Origin: Streptomyces katrae | GTDB taxonomy: Bacteria; Actinomycetota; Actinomycetes; Streptomycetales; Streptomycetaceae | Length of the DNA stretch: 64,000 nt | Reading direction: 5' to 3' | Assembly (NCBI RefSeq): GCF_002028425.1 | Contig: NZ_CP020042.1 | Location: 248,001 to 312,000 of the forward strand | Shown: one piece after another, positions 1 through 8,011 of the stretch | Position numbering within the stretch: the first letter of the stretch is position 1 | How the letters are laid out: every line of letters begins with the position of its first letter | Translations under genes and position numbers: made by a program | The notes under the pieces: generated by a model | Seen by the model: only the letters and a program-made list of their open reading frames with translations | What the model was told of the DNA's origin: nothing | Databases searched by the model: none

Positions 1-107
1 GGGCATCCGGCACACCGCGGACGCCCACCAGGCTTCGACGAAGAGCGGTACAAGAAGCGGAACACCGTCGAACGGGCCTCGTCGTCCTCGTCCAACTCGG
101 GCGCATC
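1..107 (+). pseudogene. IS5-family transposase C-terminal fragment
   Basis: From about position 31 the first frame reads GFDEERYKKRNTVERA, the C-terminal signature of IS5-family transposases of actinomycetes. Just before it, another frame reads GIRHT, which in intact relatives lies some 20 residues upstream, so an internal deletion has already joined the two parts. The similarity ends at about 107 and no intact gene remains. It belongs to the same IS type as the remnant at 2609-3231. The family call rests on remembered signatures, not a search. Confidence 0.55.
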
Positions 108-221
108 CGGGTCGCGCAGCGGGCGCAGGTGCCGGCCGGGGCGTACGTGGGACCGCGGGTGGTGTCCTGTCGCACCGAAGCTGACGAATTCTCGCCGGAT
201 CTCATCCGTGTGGTGGGATTC

Positions 222-1109
222 TCACTGTTTCGCGTTCTGGCCTGGCCATAGCCGTGCGGCCGTGCGGACTAGCCCGGCCAGGGTGAGGGAGCGGCTGTGC
301 GCGGGCCAGGCGATGTGGGTCACGACGGGAGGTGCGTCGGCCAGGGGGACGGCCGCGTGCTCGGCCCACAGCCAGGAGCGGGCGGAGTCGGGGACGACCG
401 CCACGGTGCGTCCGAGGGCGATCAGCTGGGCCAGTTGTGTCTGGTTGTGGATCTCGGGGCCAGGGCCGGGTGCGTAGGTGCCGCGGGTGGGCCAGCGGGC
501 GAGCGGCAGACCGGGGACGTCCCTGACATCGGCCAGGGACAAGGTCTCGCGGGCGGCGAGGGGGTGCCCGGCAGGCAGGACGGCGACCTGCCCCTCGGCC
601 GCCAGTGCCTCGCTGTCGAGCCCGGTGAGGGAGTTCCACGGCGTTTGCATGAGCGCGACATCGGCGCGTCCGTCGCGCAGCAGCTCTTCCTGCTCGCGTA
701 TGCCGCACGGCAGTACCTCGATCTCGGCACTGTCGGGCTCGGCAGCGTAGGCGTCGAGAAGCTTCCGCAGCAGTTCGTGGGACGCGGCGGCCTTCACCGC
801 GAGGACCAGCCGACCGCGGGAGCCGCCGGGACTGTCGGCACCCCCGGCGCGCCGGGTGCGGCGGACGGCGGCAGCGGCCGCGTCGAGGGCCGCCCGGCCC
901 TCCTGCAACAGCACCTCCCCGGCACCGGTCAGGCGGACACCACGGCGGTTGCGCTCCAGCAGACAGACCCCCAGGCGCCGTTCGAGCTGCTGGATCGCCC
1001 GCGACAGCGGCGGCTGGGCCATGGCGAGACGCTCGGCGGCGCGCCCGAAGTGCAACTCCTCGGCCACAGCCACGAAGTACCTCAACTCGCGGGTCTCCAG
1101 GGTGTCCAC
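222..1109 (-). CDS. LysR-family transcriptional regulator
   Basis: This 295-residue protein is a LysR-type activator or repressor. The N-terminal winged helix (about residues 5-64) has the usual pattern ELRYFVAVAEELHFGRAAERL followed by QPPLSRAIQQLERRLG, and the rest is the effector-binding domain. I chose the GTG at 1109 because a TATGCT -10 box (minus strand, 1116-1121) sits 6 nt upstream, giving a leaderless transcript; a longer frame exists but would run through the operator. It is divergent from the SDR gene at 1202 and a LysR box lies between them, so it probably controls that gene and itself. The effector is unknown. Confidence 0.9.
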   Translation of the reverse strand: MDTLETRELRYFVAVAEELHFGRAAERLAMAQPPLSRAIQQLERRLGVCLLERNRRGVRLTGAGEVLLQEGRAALDAAAAAVRRTRRAGGADSPGGSRGRLVLAVKAAASHELLRKLLDAYAAEPDSAEIEVLPCGIREQEELLRDGRADVALMQTPWNSLTGLDSEALAAEGQVAVLPAGHPLAARETLSLADVRDVPGLPLARWPTRGTYAPGPGPEIHNQTQLAQLIALGRTVAVVPDSARSWLWAEHAAVPLADAPPVVTHIAWPAHSRSLTLAGLVRTAARLWPGQNAKQ

Positions 1110-1128
1110 GGCCGCAGCATACGCGGTG

Positions 1129-1143
1129 ATACCCGGCGGGTAT
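1129..1143. promoter_or_regulatory. LysR box between regulator and SDR
   Basis: The 15 bases ATACCCGGCGGGTAT form a perfect inverted repeat (ATACCC/GGGTAT, 3-nt centre) and fit the LysR consensus T-N11-A (T at 1130, A at 1142), with ATAC-N7-GTAT symmetry. It lies just upstream of the regulator's own -10 box and about 60 nt before the SDR start, the usual place for an autoregulated divergent promoter. Confidence 0.75.
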
Positions 1144-1201
1144 GACAGGGCACCGTACCGGTGTTGGCCGCACCACCCGCCCACGGACCAACATCATCGG
1201 C

Positions 1202-1939
1202 ATGAGCGAAACGACCACCGCGCTGGTGACCGGCGCGAACAAGGGCATCGGCTACGAGATCGCGGCCGGACTGGGCAGCCTCGGCTACCGCGTCGGTGTG
1301 GGAGCCCGCGACGCGACCCGACGCGAAAACGCCGTCGGCAAACTGCGCGCCGCCGGCGTGGACGCGTTCGGGGTACCACTGGACGTGACCGACGACCGCA
1401 GCGTCACCGCCGCCGCAGAACTGATCGAACGACTGGCCGGACGCCTGGACGCACTGGTCAACAACGCCGGCATCCCGGGCGAAATGGGCCCGGGATGGCT
1501 GCAGGAGCCGACCACGCTCGACCTGGAAGTGCTCCGCACCGTTGTGGACACCAACGTCATGGGCGTCGTCCGGGTCACCAACGCGATGCTGCCACTGCTG
1601 CGGCGCTCCGCCTCCCCACGCATCGTCAACGTCTCCAGCAGCGTCGGCTCCCTGACCCGACAGGCGGACCCGGACACCGAGATCGGCCCCGTCATGGCGG
1701 CCTACGCACCGTCGAAATCTTTCCTCAACGCCCTCACCCTGCAGTACGCCCGACAGTTCGCCGGCACCAACATCCTCATCAACGCCGCCTGCCCGGGCCT
1801 GGTCGCGACCGACTTCACAGGCTTCCACGGACCGCGCACCCCCGCACAGGGAGCAGCCACCCCGATCCGGCTCGCCACCCTCCCCGACGGCGGCCCGACC
1901 GGTTCGTTCTTCGAGGACGACGGCGTCGTCCCCTGGTGA
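1202..1939 (+). CDS. Short-chain dehydrogenase/reductase
   Basis: A 245-residue classical SDR oxidoreductase, probably NADP-dependent. The cofactor motif TGANKGIG is at residues 10-17, NNAG at 87-90, the catalytic Ser in VNVSSS at about 146-147, and Tyr168/Lys172 in the YAPSK motif. The TGxNKG form resembles carbonyl-reductase-like SDRs. The ATG at 1202 opens directly on the Rossmann strand; an upstream in-frame start at 1142 would lie inside the LysR box. It is divergently paired with the LysR gene, so it is probably the regulated target. The substrate is unknown. Confidence 0.9.
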   Translation: MSETTTALVTGANKGIGYEIAAGLGSLGYRVGVGARDATRRENAVGKLRAAGVDAFGVPLDVTDDRSVTAAAELIERLAGRLDALVNNAGIPGEMGPGWLQEPTTLDLEVLRTVVDTNVMGVVRVTNAMLPLLRRSASPRIVNVSSSVGSLTRQADPDTEIGPVMAAYAPSKSFLNALTLQYARQFAGTNILINAACPGLVATDFTGFHGPRTPAQGAATPIRLATLPDGGPTGSFFEDDGVVPW

Positions 1940-2048
1940 TCACGAACCCGCCGTGAATACCGCAGAAACCAGATGCAACGGGGGCGTGCTCCCCTGGAGG
2001 CACCATCGGCCTGCGCCGGACTCCTCCACACGACGTACGAGACGGGAC

Positions 2049-2576
2049 ATGATGAAAGCGATACGACGCCAACTCCTCGGCGGACTTGCCATGGCATTCA
2101 CCTTCGCCATCGGCATGGCGGCCACGCCGGCTTCGGCGACGGACGTCCCGAGGGTCACCAACGGCAACAGCGGTCTGTGCCTGGAGATCAGCGGGGAGTC
2201 GACGGCCAACGGCGCTCGCGCCACCCAGTGGGGATGCACCGGCAGCGCGCACCAGAGCTGGTACTTCAAGCAGGAATTCCCCTCCTTCCGCTGGAGGCTG
2301 ATCAACAACAACTCGGGCAAGTGCCTGGAGATCGCCGACTGGCGCACGGACGACGGAGCACCTGCCCGGCAGTGGGACTGCACTGGTGGCGACAACCAGC
2401 TGTGGTACGCGATCGACTACCCCGACGACGGGACCGGAGCCATGGCCCTCGTCAACATCCACAGCGGCAAGTGCCTGGAGATCGGCGGCTGGAGCACAGC
2501 GTGGGGCGCCGGCGCGAGCCAGTGGAGCTGCCACAAGGGCGCCAACCAGCTCTGGAACGGCGTTCCGAGCTGGTAG
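2049..2576 (+). CDS. Secreted ricin B-type lectin
   Basis: A 175-residue secreted carbohydrate-binding protein. It has a basic N-terminus, a hydrophobic stretch and a likely signal-peptidase site after Ala-Ser-Ala at residue 30. The mature part is a single beta-trefoil of three repeats, each with (G)xCLEI and a Q-x-W-type ending (HQSWYF, NQLWYA, NQLWNG). No catalytic domain is attached, so it is a stand-alone lectin, whereas many Streptomyces ricin domains are fused to glycoside hydrolases. Two ATGs lie side by side at 2049 and 2052. The gene ends 32 nt before an IS end. Confidence 0.88.
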   Translation: MMKAIRRQLLGGLAMAFTFAIGMAATPASATDVPRVTNGNSGLCLEISGESTANGARATQWGCTGSAHQSWYFKQEFPSFRWRLINNNSGKCLEIADWRTDDGAPARQWDCTGGDNQLWYAIDYPDDGTGAMALVNIHSGKCLEIGGWSTAWGAGASQWSCHKGANQLWNGVPSW

Positions 2577-2608
2577 AGCGGGGGCCCCGCGCGTCGGGCC
2601 GCGTGAGC

Positions 2609-3231
2609 ACTTGTCTGGCCGATCCAGTTCGTAGCCAGATGGTGAGGGCTGCCGCTGTTGCGGTGCCGAGACAGATATAGCCGCGCTTGCTGTAGGCCTG
2701 GTCGGCCGCGAGACTGGCCGGCTTCTGCCGGGGCCTACCCGGCCCCGGCCGCGGCACGCGGATCTTCTCCAGGACGGACTTGAACTGGGTACAGTCAGCC
2801 CGCTGGCCCGCGGTGACGATCAGGGACAGCGGGCGGCAGTGGCCGTCCGCGCTCAGGTGGAGCTTGCTGGTGAACCCTCCGCGCGAGCGGCCCAGGCCCT
2901 CACCTCCAGCACCACCTCCACCAGGCGGGCGACCAGGCTCTGCCACGGCGTTTTCGTCCTGGTGTTCCGTCAGTTCGGCCCCCTTTGACACGGGGGCCGG
3001 CGGAGGGCCGGTGCGGGCGCCGGCCGCATGCTGATGCACTGCACACCGGTCCGCACCCGGTGCAGAATCCCGTCGATCACCTGCCGGTGATCCCGCCACC
3101 GCCCACAACGCCGGTTGCTGACTGGCAGGAACGGCCGCAGCCGTTCCCCTGCGGCATCCGTCAGATCACCCCGCCCCATGACCACATCAACGACCTGGCC
3201 GCGAAGTAGTCACATGATCGGCCGGACAAGT
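2609..3231 (-). mobile_element. IS5-family deletion derivative with both ends
   Basis: Terminal inverted repeats are ACTTGTCTGGCCGATC (2609-2624) and its near-perfect complement GATCGGCCGGACAAGT (3216-3231), one mismatch in 16. Between them, on the minus strand, are transposase pieces: the N-terminus beginning near 3185 (DLTDAAGERLRPFLP, RQVIDGILHRVRTG), then AHQHAAGA-type and GLGRSRGGFTSKLHLSADG segments, and the C-terminal YICLGTATAAALTIWLRT at about 2640. At least two internal deletions remove the segment after RTGVQ and the one after LAADQAY. It cannot encode a working enzyme but keeps both ends. No convincing target duplication is visible. Confidence 0.75.
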
Positions 3232-3232
3232 C

Positions 3233-3754
3233 CTAGGGGAGGGTGAAGCGCCAGTTGTTGCTGGAGTGGTGCTGGCCCGGGGGGTATTCGTGCACCGTCT
3301 CGGCCAGGAGGGTGAAACCCACCGCACGGCAGACCGCGTTCGAGGCCTCGTTCGACACACGGGGGAAGGCGTGAACCGCTGCGCGACGGTGTGCCGAGGG
3401 GAGGGCCGCCAGGTGGGCAAGGAGGCCTCTGACGGAGGCCGTCGCCCATCCCTGGCGCTGGTACTCGGGGAGAACCCCCCAGCCCGCTTCAAAGATCGGC
3501 TCCCCCTCGTGCTCCTTCGGCGCGAAGGAGACCGTCCCCACGGTGTCTCCCTGCGGGGACTCCACTCGGAACACCCGGCCCTCGTGCGCAGCGTTCGCGC
3601 TCATGGCCGTCCAGCGGCGGTGGCGGGCGAGGAGGGCAGCGTCCGGTTCGGGGCCGCCCAGGTGGGTCGTCATCTCCGCGGTATTGCGCCGCCGGAGCAG
3701 CCAGAGGTCGTTGTCCGCCCAAGGGTGGAGACGCACCAGTCTCGTCGTGTGCAT
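3233..3754 (-). CDS. GNAT-family N-acetyltransferase
   Basis: A 173-residue GNAT acetyltransferase of the RimJ/RimL type. It begins TTRLVRLHPW, has an acceptor-side strand RVFRVESPQGDTVGTVSFAP, the acetyl-CoA pyrophosphate loop in GVLPEYQRQGWATAS, and ends SNEASNAVCRAVGFTLLAETVHEYPPG, as in this family. I chose the ATG at 3754; the frame continues upstream but that extension runs into an IS-end-like sequence at 3859-3882, so it is unlikely to be coding. The stop lies 2 nt from the IS remnant. The substrate is unknown. Confidence 0.85.
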   Translation of the reverse strand: MHTTRLVRLHPWADNDLWLLRRRNTAEMTTHLGGPEPDAALLARHRRWTAMSANAAHEGRVFRVESPQGDTVGTVSFAPKEHEGEPIFEAGWGVLPEYQRQGWATASVRGLLAHLAALPSAHRRAAVHAFPRVSNEASNAVCRAVGFTLLAETVHEYPPGQHHSSNNWRFTLP

Positions 3755-3858
3755 GAGGTGAGGAAACAGTCCGGGGCCGGCGATCCGCACCCGATTTTTG
3801 CGCTTTCCGCGTCGTACCGAAAGAGGGTGCACCGTCGTGTGGCGGTGGCCGTCGCCAT

Positions 3859-3882
3859 CACATGATCGACCGGACACGTTCC
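3859..3882. repeat. Solo IS end matching 3211-3233
   Basis: CACATGATCGACCGGACACG (3859-3878) and the next few bases match the right end of the IS remnant (3211-3233) at about 20 of 23 positions in the same orientation. No transposase sequence lies next to it. It may be the last trace of a second copy of the same IS, leaving the acetyltransferase gene between two like ends. Confidence 0.6.
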
Positions 3883-4130
3883 AGAGCAGGAGCGGTTACG
3901 TCCGTCGGGGGGAACGCCGGCCCCTCACGGCTGGAGGCCGACAGCCACAGCCTGCGTGGGCGCGCCGCCGCCTACGGCCGCCGCATCAGCACCCCGCCGC
4001 GCCGCGGGGAGCGGTCCGGGTCCAAGCCCGTGCAACGCGGCCTGTCCGGGAGTGGTGCAGACGCTGGTGGCGGCGAACACACGACTCCTGCTTGGGTACG
4101 GAGGTTCGTCTGGGAGGAGGAATCCTGCGC

Positions 4131-4340
4131 GCCAACGGCGATGGCGGGGTCGGCCGGGCCGAGTACAAGCCGATGATCGAGGCGTTCAGCGGCGGCCGGA
4201 GCACGGATACCGACACCGCCTTCGGCCGGATCGATTTCGACGGGGACGGGCCGCATCACCCGGGAGGAGTTCCGCAGCAACGGGTGCGAGTTCTGGGCCG
4301 GCGCCGACGAATCCGCCCCCGGCTCGGTCGTCTCGTCGTG
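4131..4340 (+). pseudogene. EF-hand calcium-binding protein remnant
   Basis: Translating from 4131 gives ANGDGGVGRAEY, an EF-hand loop and exiting helix, then AFGRIDFDGDG, the start of a second loop. The continuation RITREEF is found only after shifting frame at about 4250, where one extra base breaks the reading frame. The spacing and wording match small Streptomyces calerythrin-like proteins. No credible N-terminus is seen upstream. The rest of the 745-nt gap 3755-4499 holds only the IS-end-like repeat and no other recognisable coding. Confidence 0.55.
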
Positions 4341-4499
4341 CCTTGAGGGGGCGGCGGGTGTGGCGCCGGCCGATGCCCCCGGACGGCCGCCCCGGCTGGC
4401 AGGCGGCGCGGCAGCGGGTGAGCATCGAACGGCCTGGGCCCGGGCAGTGCGAGGAGCGCGCGGGCCGGAGTACCCGAGAGCCCTCCGGAAGGACGTCCC

Positions 4500-5024
4500 A
4501 TGAAAAGCACCTCGTTCGCCGAGATCGATGCCATGGTCGGCGAGGGCAAGGTCGTCATGTCGGCGGACGACAGCGCGGTCGTGGCGGCCGTGCAGGATGC
4601 CCTGAAGGCCGGCAGATCGGTGACCTTCTACCTGTCCCGGAAACAGGCCGACGCGTTCACCTCGTGGTACTGGAGCCCCCGGCGCATCAAGGACCGGGGC
4701 ATGGAACCCGTATCGCGCGAGGAGCGGAAGAGGATCACCTCGAAGCTGGGTGTCAAGGACATCGGGCCCGCGTACTCCAACCGCATCGACTGCGCGTGCG
4801 GGGCCCAGTACGGCGCCTTCGAGTTCATCGAGCAGGGCATCGCCGAGCACGGCAGGGAGGCCGTCGACGCCGTCCTGGCGCTGGAGAACACGTACGTCCT
4901 GCGGGTGAACCCCTCGACGCCGACCATCTGCGCCGTGTGCCGCTCGGTCGTCCTGGTCAGCCACGAGTACGACATGACAGGCAAGTACGGTTGCAGCCGC
5001 TCCGAGCCGCCGGTCCTCATGTGA
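4500..5024 (+). CDS. Hypothetical protein with Cys pairs
   Basis: A 174-residue soluble protein I do not recognise. A GGAAGGA ribosome site lies about 7 nt before the ATG. It carries CACGAQYG at about residues 98-104, CAVC near residue 140 and a later single Cys (YGCS), a pattern that could bind zinc. The middle is rich in charged residues (RRIKDRGMEPVSREERKRI), and there is no signal peptide or membrane span. Coding seems real because the composition is protein-like and the ribosome site is good. It has no operon partner: the preceding segment is a decayed EF-hand gene and the next gene is 680 nt away. Confidence 0.7.
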   Translation: MKSTSFAEIDAMVGEGKVVMSADDSAVVAAVQDALKAGRSVTFYLSRKQADAFTSWYWSPRRIKDRGMEPVSREERKRITSKLGVKDIGPAYSNRIDCACGAQYGAFEFIEQGIAEHGREAVDAVLALENTYVLRVNPSTPTICAVCRSVVLVSHEYDMTGKYGCSRSEPPVLM

Positions 5025-5694
5025 GGCCACCGCGTTCCCCTTCGGGCCCGGGGCCACCCCACCGTCACCGGCCGCGATCCGGTCGCCCGCGCGCGGTGCG
5101 GCGGCGCGTCCTCGTGGGAGGCGCGGGGCGCCGGTCCCGACCGATCCGACGTCCAGCAGTCCGGCGGCCACCGCCGCGCATCACGTAGCGCCTGCCGGGG
5201 ACGGCGTCCGCGCGGCCCGGGGTTCCGGCGCCGTCGAGCGCGCCCCTCAGGAGCCCGGCCCGCACCCGCGCGGCGAGGGCCGCGATGCGGGCGTCGAACA
5301 GCCGTTGCAGCCGCCGGGACAGCGGCACGCCGTGCGGGCCGGGCCCGGCGGCGTGCGGAGGGTGCGATGACGGCCCGGCTACCGCCGGCGACGTGGCTTC
5401 GACTCCGGACGAGGGCCCCTCCGCCGGAGTTCCGCGACTTCGAGGGTGCGATGGCGGGAGCCCGGTACGGCGGCGGCCGCAGCGGTCAGCCGGGGCGAGG
5501 GAACGTACGGCAGCGCGCAGCGCCACCTCCGGGGCGTGGCGGCCCTGTGGCCCGGCTGGGTCCGTCGCGATCGCGTCAATGTGCGCGGGCACGCGCGGCG
5601 TGACTCCTTGCGGCGGTCCGTTCGTTGCGCGGCACGCCGGGCCCCCGCGTGGCGCGAAAAGGATCACCGGGGTCGTCGCCCGCCGCGTGATCCC
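5025..5694. other. Gap without a recognisable gene
   Basis: About 670 nt of high-GC DNA. The minus strand carries a protein-like run near 5180-5340 (SRRLQRLFDARIAALAARVR, then PGRRYVMR) that may be the tail of a decayed gene, but no start, ribosome site or family match supports it. Nothing else is visible until the promoter of the next gene. Confidence 0.4.
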
Positions 5695-5706
5695 TATGCT
5701 GACGGG
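5695..5706 (+). promoter_or_regulatory. Leaderless -10 box
   Basis: TATGCT at 5695-5700 is followed 6 nt later by the ATG at 5707, so transcription should begin at or beside the start codon. Confidence 0.55.
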
Positions 5707-6681
5707 ATGGTCGAGATACCTCTTTCCGCACTCGAAGTCGCGATGGTCCAGACCGGCACCCGCGCCCTGGACACCCTGCGGGACACCGCGGCCTTCGCTC
5801 AGGAGCTGGAGCGGCTGGGATACCACCGGCTCTGGTACGCCGAGCACCACCACTCCCCCGCGATCGGCGCCTTCCCCCCGGTCGTGCTCAGCGCGCACGC
5901 CGCGGCCTCCACCTCGGCCATCCGCCTCGGTTCCGGCGGAGTGCTGGCGCCCAACCACGCGCCCATCACCCTGGCGGAGCAGTTCGGAACGCTGGCCGCC
6001 CTGCACCCGGACCGCATCGACCTGGGCGTCGGCCGCGGCCCCGGGACCTTCGACGAGGCCACCGCGCGGGCGCTGCGCCGCGGAGCCGGGCCGACGACGG
6101 ACGCGGAATACCGCGACGACGTCGCCGCGATCCTGTCCTTCCTCGTCGACGAGGTCGCGCTCGGCCCGCTGCCGCAGCCCTGGCTGCTGGCCTCCAGCAC
6201 CGCCGGGGCCGGCCTCGCCGCCGAACTCGGCCTTCCGGTCGCCGTCGCGCACCACATCCGGCCCGAGAACACGCGTGCGGTCCTGGAGACGTACCGGGCG
6301 GCGTTCACCCCGTCGCGCTGGTGCGGGCAGCCGCGGGTGCTGCTGTGCGTGGAGGCGGTGTGCGCGGAGACGGAAGAGGAGGCCCAGCGGCTCATCGGGC
6401 CGATGGACGTCGTCAAGGCCGGGCTCCTCAAGGGGATCAGCGAGATCCCCTTCCCGACGCCCGAGGAGGCGGCCGCGCACCCGTTCACGGAAGCGGAGCG
6501 GGCGGCCCTGGCGGGCTTCCGCGCACAGCAGGCGGCCGGGACGCCCGAGGCCGTCGTCCGCCGGCTCCGGGAACTGGCCGCGGAGACGGGAGCGGACGAG
6601 CTGATGCTGACGACGCCCGTCTACGGCTTCCAGGACCGCGTCCGCTCGTACGAGCTGATCAAGAAGCACTACGGGGTGTAG
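5707..6681 (+). CDS. LLM-class flavin-dependent oxidoreductase
   Basis: A 324-residue member of the bacterial luciferase-like monooxygenase superfamily (TIM barrel, FMN or F420). It shows the typical early motif YHRLWYAEHHHSPAIGAFPP, then RLGSGGVLAPNHAPITLAEQFGTL and LGVGRGPG, and ends with an EELMLTTPVYGFQDRVRSYELI-like segment, all standard for the MsnO8-type subgroup. The start is fixed by a TATGCT box 6 nt upstream; longer open frames upstream are non-coding in style. It stands alone. Despite the family name it is 11 kb from the LuxE/LuxC-like operon and is not obviously linked to it. Confidence 0.88.
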   Translation: MVEIPLSALEVAMVQTGTRALDTLRDTAAFAQELERLGYHRLWYAEHHHSPAIGAFPPVVLSAHAAASTSAIRLGSGGVLAPNHAPITLAEQFGTLAALHPDRIDLGVGRGPGTFDEATARALRRGAGPTTDAEYRDDVAAILSFLVDEVALGPLPQPWLLASSTAGAGLAAELGLPVAVAHHIRPENTRAVLETYRAAFTPSRWCGQPRVLLCVEAVCAETEEEAQRLIGPMDVVKAGLLKGISEIPFPTPEEAAAHPFTEAERAALAGFRAQQAAGTPEAVVRRLRELAAETGADELMLTTPVYGFQDRVRSYELIKKHYGV

Positions 6682-6694
6682 GACGGCCTCGGGC

Positions 6695-6742
6695 GGGGGC
6701 GGCGTGGGGGCTCCGGGATTCCGTCCCGGGCCCGCCGCCCCC
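6695..6742. terminator. Bidirectional terminator hairpin
   Basis: GGGGGCGGCG (6695-6704) pairs with CGCCGCCCCC (6733-6742), and an inner CCGGGA/TCCCGG stem (6713-6729) lies in the loop. It sits between the convergent oxidoreductase and CAP-domain genes. Confidence 0.65.
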
Positions 6743-6763
6743 GCGCCGCCCCGCCCCGCCGGG

Positions 6764-7516
6764 TCAGCGCGTCGCGCCGAAGTCCTGCGTCCAGTACTGG
6801 CCCGGCTGGGCCAGGCCGATGCCGATCTCCCGGTACGAGCAGTCGAGGATGTTGCGCCGGTGGCCCGGGCTGTTCATCCAGCCCTCCATGACCTGTTCGG
6901 GGGTGCTGTAGCCGTAGGCGACGTTCTCGCCGTACGTCTGCCACTGGTATCCGGCACGGGTGATGCGCAGGCCCGGGTCGGATCCGTCGGAGCCGGTGTG
7001 GGACATGGTGGCGTGGGCGGCCATGTCCGCACTGTGGTCCTGGGCGGCCTTCGTGAGCATCGGGTTCACGGTGAGGGCGGGGCACCCGGCGGCGGCGCGC
7101 TCCTGGTTGACCAGCGCGAGGACCTGGGCCTGGGCGTCGGTCTGCGCCCCGGAGGCCTGCGGGGCCGAGGGCGCGGCCGACGGCTCGGCCGGGGGTGCCG
7201 GCGGCCGGGGCGCCGCGGGCGGCGGGGCGTCGGCGGCCTGCTCGTGTTCGGCCGACGGCTCGGCGACGGGCTCCGCGGGTGCCGGCGGCGCGGCCTCGGG
7301 GATCTCGACCGGTATCTCGGCCGGGGTCTCCAGCTGCGGCCGCGCCTGCGGCCCGGCGAGGGAGGGGTCCTGCCACGCGGTGGCGGCAGTACGTGCGGGA
7401 CCGGTTTCCTGGGGGTCCAGGCAGGCCATGGCGGCGGTGGGGACCCCCACGATGGCCAGCGCGCCGACGGCGACGGCTATTTTCCTGTAGTGCGTCTTCT
7501 TGCGGTGCTTCCTCAT
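6764..7516 (-). CDS. Secreted CAP (SCP/PR1-like) domain protein
   Basis: A 250-residue exported protein. Residues 1-31 are a signal sequence (RKHRKKTHYRK, then a hydrophobic core to AAMA). Residues about 55-125 form an Ala/Pro/Glu-rich linker that probably spans the wall, and 128-250 are a CAP domain. The four cavity residues are visible: His161 (QDHSADM), His173 (TMSHTG), Glu197 (YGENVAYG) and His219 (NSPGHRRNIL). I chose the ATG at 7516 because GAGGG precedes it and it places the basic n-region first; an upstream ATG at 7585 is possible. Its job is unknown; bacterial CAP proteins may act on the envelope or bind lipids. Confidence 0.9.
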   Translation of the reverse strand: MRKHRKKTHYRKIAVAVGALAIVGVPTAAMACLDPQETGPARTAATAWQDPSLAGPQARPQLETPAEIPVEIPEAAPPAPAEPVAEPSAEHEQAADAPPPAAPRPPAPPAEPSAAPSAPQASGAQTDAQAQVLALVNQERAAAGCPALTVNPMLTKAAQDHSADMAAHATMSHTGSDGSDPGLRITRAGYQWQTYGENVAYGYSTPEQVMEGWMNSPGHRRNILDCSYREIGIGLAQPGQYWTQDFGATR

Positions 7517-7937
7517 GCGTGCCCTCACTCGGTGATCGCGAAGCTCCCGGCGCCGGGACCGCGAAGGCGCCGGAGGAGTGGTCATTCTGAGAAGCCCCGC
7601 AGAGGGATGGCAAGCCCGGGCGCGGGCGGGACGCGGGGGTTCCGGGCCACGGCTTGAAAGGCGTGCAAGATCGTGCATAGCGCCGTTACGAGCGCATCGG
7701 AGCGAAGCTGACACACCGCCGGAACCGGCTCCCATCAGTCACGTTGGGCGCGAGCGAATGAGAATCGACAATTCCGTTTCTGGTGGAGTGCGACATGTCT
7801 ACGGCAAACACGGACAAATGATGAATTGCGCGTGCCCGGTCGATCTCCACACGCCCGCCGGAGCGCCGTGCGCCCTGTGTGTCATGTCACGCAACCTCCG
7901 GGTGCCGCGTCGAGGCGGACGATCCCGGCTCGGCGGC
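7517..7937. other. Intergenic region, lower GC, possible leader
   Basis: The 7740-7830 stretch is visibly less GC-rich than its surroundings and could hold the promoter for the kinase gene at 8012. A short frame from 7758 encodes a Cys-containing peptide (NCACPVDLHTP, then PCALCVMSRN) but lacks a convincing ribosome site, so I do not call it a gene. Confidence 0.35.
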
Positions 7938-7965
7938 GGTGGCCGGTGGCCGGTGGCCGGTGGCC
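7938..7965. repeat. Four tandem copies of GGTGGCC
   Basis: A 7-nt unit is repeated perfectly four times immediately upstream of the kinase gene (start 8012). The unit length is not a multiple of three, so copy-number change would shift any frame across it. Confidence 0.85.
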
Positions 7966-8011
7966 GTCAGGCATGCTGGCACTTCGACGACGTCGCCATC
8001 CGGGGAGCATC

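Noticed and set aside
5065..6669. A 534-residue open frame on the minus strand
   Set aside because: Most of it is antisense to the flavin oxidoreductase; only a short stretch near 5180-5340 is protein-like and has no start.
5707..6681. The LLM-class flavoprotein as the missing luciferase for the LuxE/LuxC-like operon
   Set aside because: It belongs to a broad family, lies 10 kb away with many unrelated genes between, and has its own promoter.
7938..7965. CRISPR-like array
   Set aside because: The 7-nt units are directly adjacent with no spacers.
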